Shown in pieces: positions 61,277 to 64,000 of a stretch of 64,000 nucleotides of DNA (its first letter is position 1; every line of letters starts with the position of its first letter). Both the position numbers and the translations under genes were made by a program. Source of the stretch: Spirochaetes bacterium GWB1_60_80 (GTDB lineage Bacteria; Spirochaetota; Spirochaetia; Treponematales; UBA12059); contig MIAR01000037.1 of the NCBI GenBank assembly GCA_001829185.1, forward strand, positions 1 to 64,000, read 5' to 3'. Under the pieces are notes generated by a model. The model was not told the DNA's origin, made no database searches, and was given only the letters and a program-made list of their open reading frames with translations.

Positions 61277-61501
61277 ATGACCGTAGTTTGGACAATCTTC
61301 GGCATAGCGGAAGCCCTGCACCGTCTCTTGGCCTCGAAAGGCATCCGCCGTCTGATCGGCGGCTGGTTGCGCGACTATGCCCTGGCCGCCTGCTGGCCGC
61401 TTGTTCCGGACGGTTGGCAGCCGCTGTCCGCCAGCCTGGCCCGGCCGGCCGCCTTCCTGGCCGCCCGCCGCGGTTCAAACCCGCGCGCTCCGCCCGCCTG
61501 A
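61277..61501 (+). CDS. 74-codon leader ORF ending in RAPP, upstream of the SecA-like gene
   Basis: The ATG lies seven bases after the -10 box. The predicted 74-residue peptide starts with a hydrophobic segment (TVVWTIFGIAEAL), has an amphipathic middle with WLRDYALAACWPLVP, and ends ARRGSNPRAPPA before the stop. The tetrapeptide R-A-P-P near the C-terminus is the stalling motif of known arrest peptides (ApdP and ApcA types; RAGP in SecM), which regulate sec genes downstream. The codons of the motif contain GCTCC (61487-61491), complementary to the GGAGC of the SecA ribosome-binding site (61549-61553). In GC-rich DNA an open frame of this length can occur by chance, so coding is unproven. Confidence 0.45.
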   Translation: MTVVWTIFGIAEALHRLLASKGIRRLIGGWLRDYALAACWPLVPDGWQPLSASLARPAAFLAARRGSNPRAPPA

Positions 61502-61557
61502 GCCCCTTTCCTGATACCGGCCCTTCCGGGTTCGGCAACCAGCGACGAGGAGCTACC

Positions 61558-63963
61558 ATGAACAAAAAATTATCACCTTTTGCCACCCGCCTGGCCCATG
61601 CCCTGAGCACCGCCAAAGGCGTGCCGATCATTGATGACCTGGCGGCGGCCAGGGAAACCGCCGGACGGGTACGCGCCGCCCTGGCCAGCCTCGGCCAATC
61701 AAGCAGCCTAGCCGACCAGATGGCCGCCTTGCGCGCCACTGCGCCACGGCGAACTAGCCAAACCGACCAGGCTGGCCGGCGTGGCCAAGGCCCGACAGCC
61801 GCCGCGGCCGCCGACCGCCTGGTGGCGGCCTTCAGCCTGGCAACGGCCGCCTTCCGAAGCGCCTTGGGCGTCGAACTGTTCGACGAGCAACTGGTAGCGG
61901 CGGTCGTCATGGCCGGCGGCGGCCTGGCCGAGCTGGCCACCGGCGAGGGCAAGACCTTTGCCGCCGCCCTGGCCGCCGGCTACTGGGCGCTGGACGGCCG
62001 GGGTTGCCATATCCTGACGGCCAACGATTACTTGGCCGAGCGCGACGCCCGTTGGCTTGAGCCGGTCTATCAAGCCCTTGGCCTGTCCTGCGCCTTCGTA
62101 ATCCAGGGCATGGCGCCGAACGAGCGACGGGCGGCCTACCAGGCTGACATCACCTACCTGACCGCCCGTGAGGCCGGCTACGACTACCTGCGCGACCGGC
62201 TGGCTGGCGCTCCGGCCGAACTGGTGCAGCGCGGCCTCGATTCGGCGCTGGTCGACGAGGCCGATTGCCTGCTGATCGACGAGGCGCGCTCGCCGCTGGT
62301 GATAGCCGACCGGGCCGACGGCGCGCCGGAGGACTTGACCGTATTCGGTGCCATCGCCGGCAGCCTGGTTCCCGGGCAGGATTTTCAGGCCGAAGCGAAC
62401 AGCCACGGTCTCGGCTTGACCCTGGCCGGCCAGGAACGGGTGGCCTCCGCCCTGGGCAGCGGCGGCATGCACCAACCGGAAGACCGCGAGCGCTTTGCCC
62501 GGGTGCATGCCGCCCTGTACGCCCGCTGCTTCCTGGAGCGCGACCGCGATTACCTCGTCAAGGCAGCTTCCCTCCAGTTGGTGGACGAGCTGACCGGGCG
62601 GGTGGCCCAGGGCCGGCGCTGGCCATACGGCGTCCAAGCCGCCGTCGAGGCGCGCGAAGGCCTGCCGCCCGTGGCCGAGAGCGCTATCCTCGGCTCAATA
62701 ACCCTGCAGCGCTTCATCCCGCTCTACCGCCGCATCGCCGCCATGACGGCCACTGCCGCCCCGGCGGCGGAAGAATTCTTCACCATTTACGGCCTGGCCG
62801 TGCATGTCATACCGCCGCGCCTGCCCTCGCGCCGCGTTGATGCTCCCGACCGGCTGTTCCGAACCATTGCTGGCAAGGAGGCTGCCATCGTGGCCGAGGT
62901 GGCGGCCGAGCAAGAGCGCGGCCGGCCGGTGCTGCTGGCCACCTCGTCAGTGGCCGACTCGGAGCGCTTGGCGGACCAGCTGCGCGCCGCCGGCGTGCCG
63001 TGCCAAGTGCTCAACGCCCGCAACGACCAAGACGAGGCGCTGGCCATCGCCGCCGCCGGCTGCCAAGGCGCGGTGACGGTATCCACCGACATGGCCGGTC
63101 GCGGTACCGACATCCAGCTAGGCGGCCCACAAGCCTCGGCCGCCGAACGCACCCGGCTGGCGAAACTGGGCGGCCTGTACGTGCTGGGTTGCGCTCGCCG
63201 CGAAAGCCGCCGCCTGGACGACCAGCTACGCGGCCGGGCTGGCCGCCAAGGCGATCCTGGACTGACGCGCTTCTACTGCAGCCTGGAAGACCCGTTGTTC
63301 GCGCGCTACGGCGTGGCTGCCTTCCTGCCACCAGAATACTTGCAGTCAATCGGCCCGGCCGACTCCGAGCTCCACGACCGCCGGGCCAGCCGCGAAATCG
63401 ACCGCGCCCAACGCCTGATCGAAGGCCACCACCACCGAGTGCGCGATGCCCGACGCCGCTCCAGCCAATTATTCGAGCTCCACCGTCGACGCATCGCCAG
63501 CCTGCGTGAAGCTTGCCTCTTTGGTCTGGATGGCGACGTGCGTCGCGGCCGGCTGGCGGCCATCGACGGCTTCTGGACAGAGCACCTGGCGGCCTATGAG
63601 GAATTGCGCGAGGGCATCCACCTGGTGCGCTACGCCGGGCGCGACCCGGACCGCGAGTTCGACCGCCGGCTGGATGAGGCCTTCGAGGCCGGGTTATCCG
63701 CCTGCGGCTTGCGCGATGGCGACGACGCGAGCGCCGCCGAGGCAAGCGCCAGCGCGGCGGAGGCTGACGTGAGCGCTTGGCCGGCGCGTCGGCCGGGCGG
63801 CGCCGGCGCGACCTGGACCTACCAGATCGACGAGGAGCCGGTCGAGCCCTTCCGGCTGCCGTCGGTCATGAACGGCGCCTCGCTGGTCGAGTCGGTGGTG
63901 CAGGTGCCACTGTCGCTGCTGCGCGCCTTGCGGGCCATCTGGCGGCGGTGGCGGCGGACATGA
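61558..63963 (+). CDS. SecA-type preprotein translocase ATPase (accessory, SecA2-like)
   Basis: The start at 61558 (MNKKLSPFATRLAHAL) follows GAGGAGC at four to five bases; the open frame upstream to 61288 shadows the leader ORF. The 801-residue protein has SecA motor motifs: ELATGEGKT (GEGKT 129-133), LTANDYLAERDARW, VDEADCLLIDEARSPL, STDMAGRGTDIQLGG and LRGRAGRQGDPG. It lacks the C-terminal zinc/SecB-binding tail and its helical scaffold is shorter and more arginine-rich than housekeeping SecA (about 840-930 residues). It might be the only SecA or an accessory one; the divergent sequence favours accessory. A new ORF begins inside its stop codon. Confidence 0.88.
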   Translation: MNKKLSPFATRLAHALSTAKGVPIIDDLAAARETAGRVRAALASLGQSSSLADQMAALRATAPRRTSQTDQAGRRGQGPTAAAAADRLVAAFSLATAAFRSALGVELFDEQLVAAVVMAGGGLAELATGEGKTFAAALAAGYWALDGRGCHILTANDYLAERDARWLEPVYQALGLSCAFVIQGMAPNERRAAYQADITYLTAREAGYDYLRDRLAGAPAELVQRGLDSALVDEADCLLIDEARSPLVIADRADGAPEDLTVFGAIAGSLVPGQDFQAEANSHGLGLTLAGQERVASALGSGGMHQPEDRERFARVHAALYARCFLERDRDYLVKAASLQLVDELTGRVAQGRRWPYGVQAAVEAREGLPPVAESAILGSITLQRFIPLYRRIAAMTATAAPAAEEFFTIYGLAVHVIPPRLPSRRVDAPDRLFRTIAGKEAAIVAEVAAEQERGRPVLLATSSVADSERLADQLRAAGVPCQVLNARNDQDEALAIAAAGCQGAVTVSTDMAGRGTDIQLGGPQASAAERTRLAKLGGLYVLGCARRESRRLDDQLRGRAGRQGDPGLTRFYCSLEDPLFARYGVAAFLPPEYLQSIGPADSELHDRRASREIDRAQRLIEGHHHRVRDARRRSSQLFELHRRRIASLREACLFGLDGDVRRGRLAAIDGFWTEHLAAYEELREGIHLVRYAGRDPDREFDRRLDEAFEAGLSACGLRDGDDASAAEASASAAEADVSAWPARRPGGAGATWTYQIDEEPVEPFRLPSVMNGASLVESVVQVPLSLLRALRAIWRRWRRT

Positions 63964-64000
63964 AACAGCCCCCCCCGGGCGGCGGCGGGCCGTACCGTCA
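63960..64000 (+). CDS. 5' end of a gene coupled to the SecA-like gene (partial)
   Basis: An ATG at 63960 overlaps the SecA-like stop (ATGA). The visible codons give MKQPPPGGGGPYR and are open to the window edge. The C-run and Gly/Pro content could also be non-coding; only the overlap argues for a gene. Its product cannot be identified from 13 residues. Confidence 0.35.
   Translation, partial: MKQPPPGGGGPYR

Noticed and set aside
61288-61557. 90-residue N-terminal extension of the SecA-like protein
   Set aside because: SecA proteins start near the MNKK position, a GAGGAG site precedes 61558, and the extension is only a frame-shifted reading of the leader region.
1-64000. tRNA, rRNA or known riboswitch
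   Set aside because: I looked for cloverleaf ends, T-loop signatures and common riboswitch cores in the intergenic gaps and saw none; a covariance scan would be needed to exclude them fully.

Overview
The window is one contiguous stretch of a GC-rich bacterial chromosome. Third codon positions are mostly G or C, and only a left-hand intergenic island of about 1 kb is AT-rich. Its general make-up (S10-spc-alpha ribosomal run ending in a small zinc-ribbon gene, exported beta-rich protein, HU-like protein, many modular sensor kinases, cyclic-di-GMP proteins, AddAB-type nuclease, long cytoplasmic GH13 enzyme, acyl-CoA synthetase) fits a Spirochaetota relative (Treponema/Spirochaeta group) best. 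That placement is inference from gene content; no rRNA is present to confirm it. No tRNA, rRNA, CRISPR array, integrase or transposase gene was found.

Layout. 1-1668: a truncated HU-like gene and a 1.1 kb non-coding island with a MITE-like element (8-bp target duplication), 23-bp and 11-bp tandem repeats and palindromes. 1669-2193: exported protein. 2300-16549, minus strand: a complete S10-spc-alpha operon (rpsJ to rplQ, with secY and rpoA) running from a good sigma-70-type promoter at 16521-16549 to a strong terminator at 2300-2336, with a 56-residue zinc-ribbon protein as its last gene. 16546-22674, minus: two-component system, ABC-2 exporter, CmpB-like membrane protein and MtfA-like peptidase. 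22689-24005: ZIP-type permease with a cyclic-nucleotide-binding domain inserted in its large loop. 24167-30959: nitroreductase, periplasmic-binding sensor kinase, lytic transglycosylase lipoprotein, lipoyl synthase, TetR regulator and membrane acyltransferase. 31053-41250: repeat copy A, then a coupled run of GH13 enzyme, AddB-like and AddA-like proteins. 41400-49408: REC-PAS-GGDEF-EAL protein, acyl-CoA synthetase, a divergent 7TM kinase / REC-phosphatase pair and an EamA exporter. 49424-55377: repeat copy B, then lipoprotein, membrane and exported proteins, GNAT, HD-GYP with zinc ribbon, and an M61-like pseudo-peptidase. 55419-61060, minus: KdpE, shortened KdpD, TrkH, two TrkA-type proteins and a TPR protein. 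61241-64000, plus: a promoter, a 74-codon leader ORF ending in R-A-P-P-A-stop, a second-type SecA ATPase, and the first codons of a coupled downstream gene.

The most promising unexplained item is the short ORF in front of the SecA-like gene. It starts just downstream of a near-consensus promoter and ends in a RAPP tetrapeptide one codon before its stop, the arrangement known from ribosome-arrest leader peptides that regulate Sec genes. Others worth attention are the ZIP permease with the inserted cNMP domain, the KdpD/KdpE pair that sits with Trk rather than Kdp transporter genes, a 138-bp dispersed repeat in two opposite copies with a terminus also found where the HU-like gene is truncated, and several genes whose start codon lies 6-7 bases after a -10 box (predicted leaderless mRNAs).
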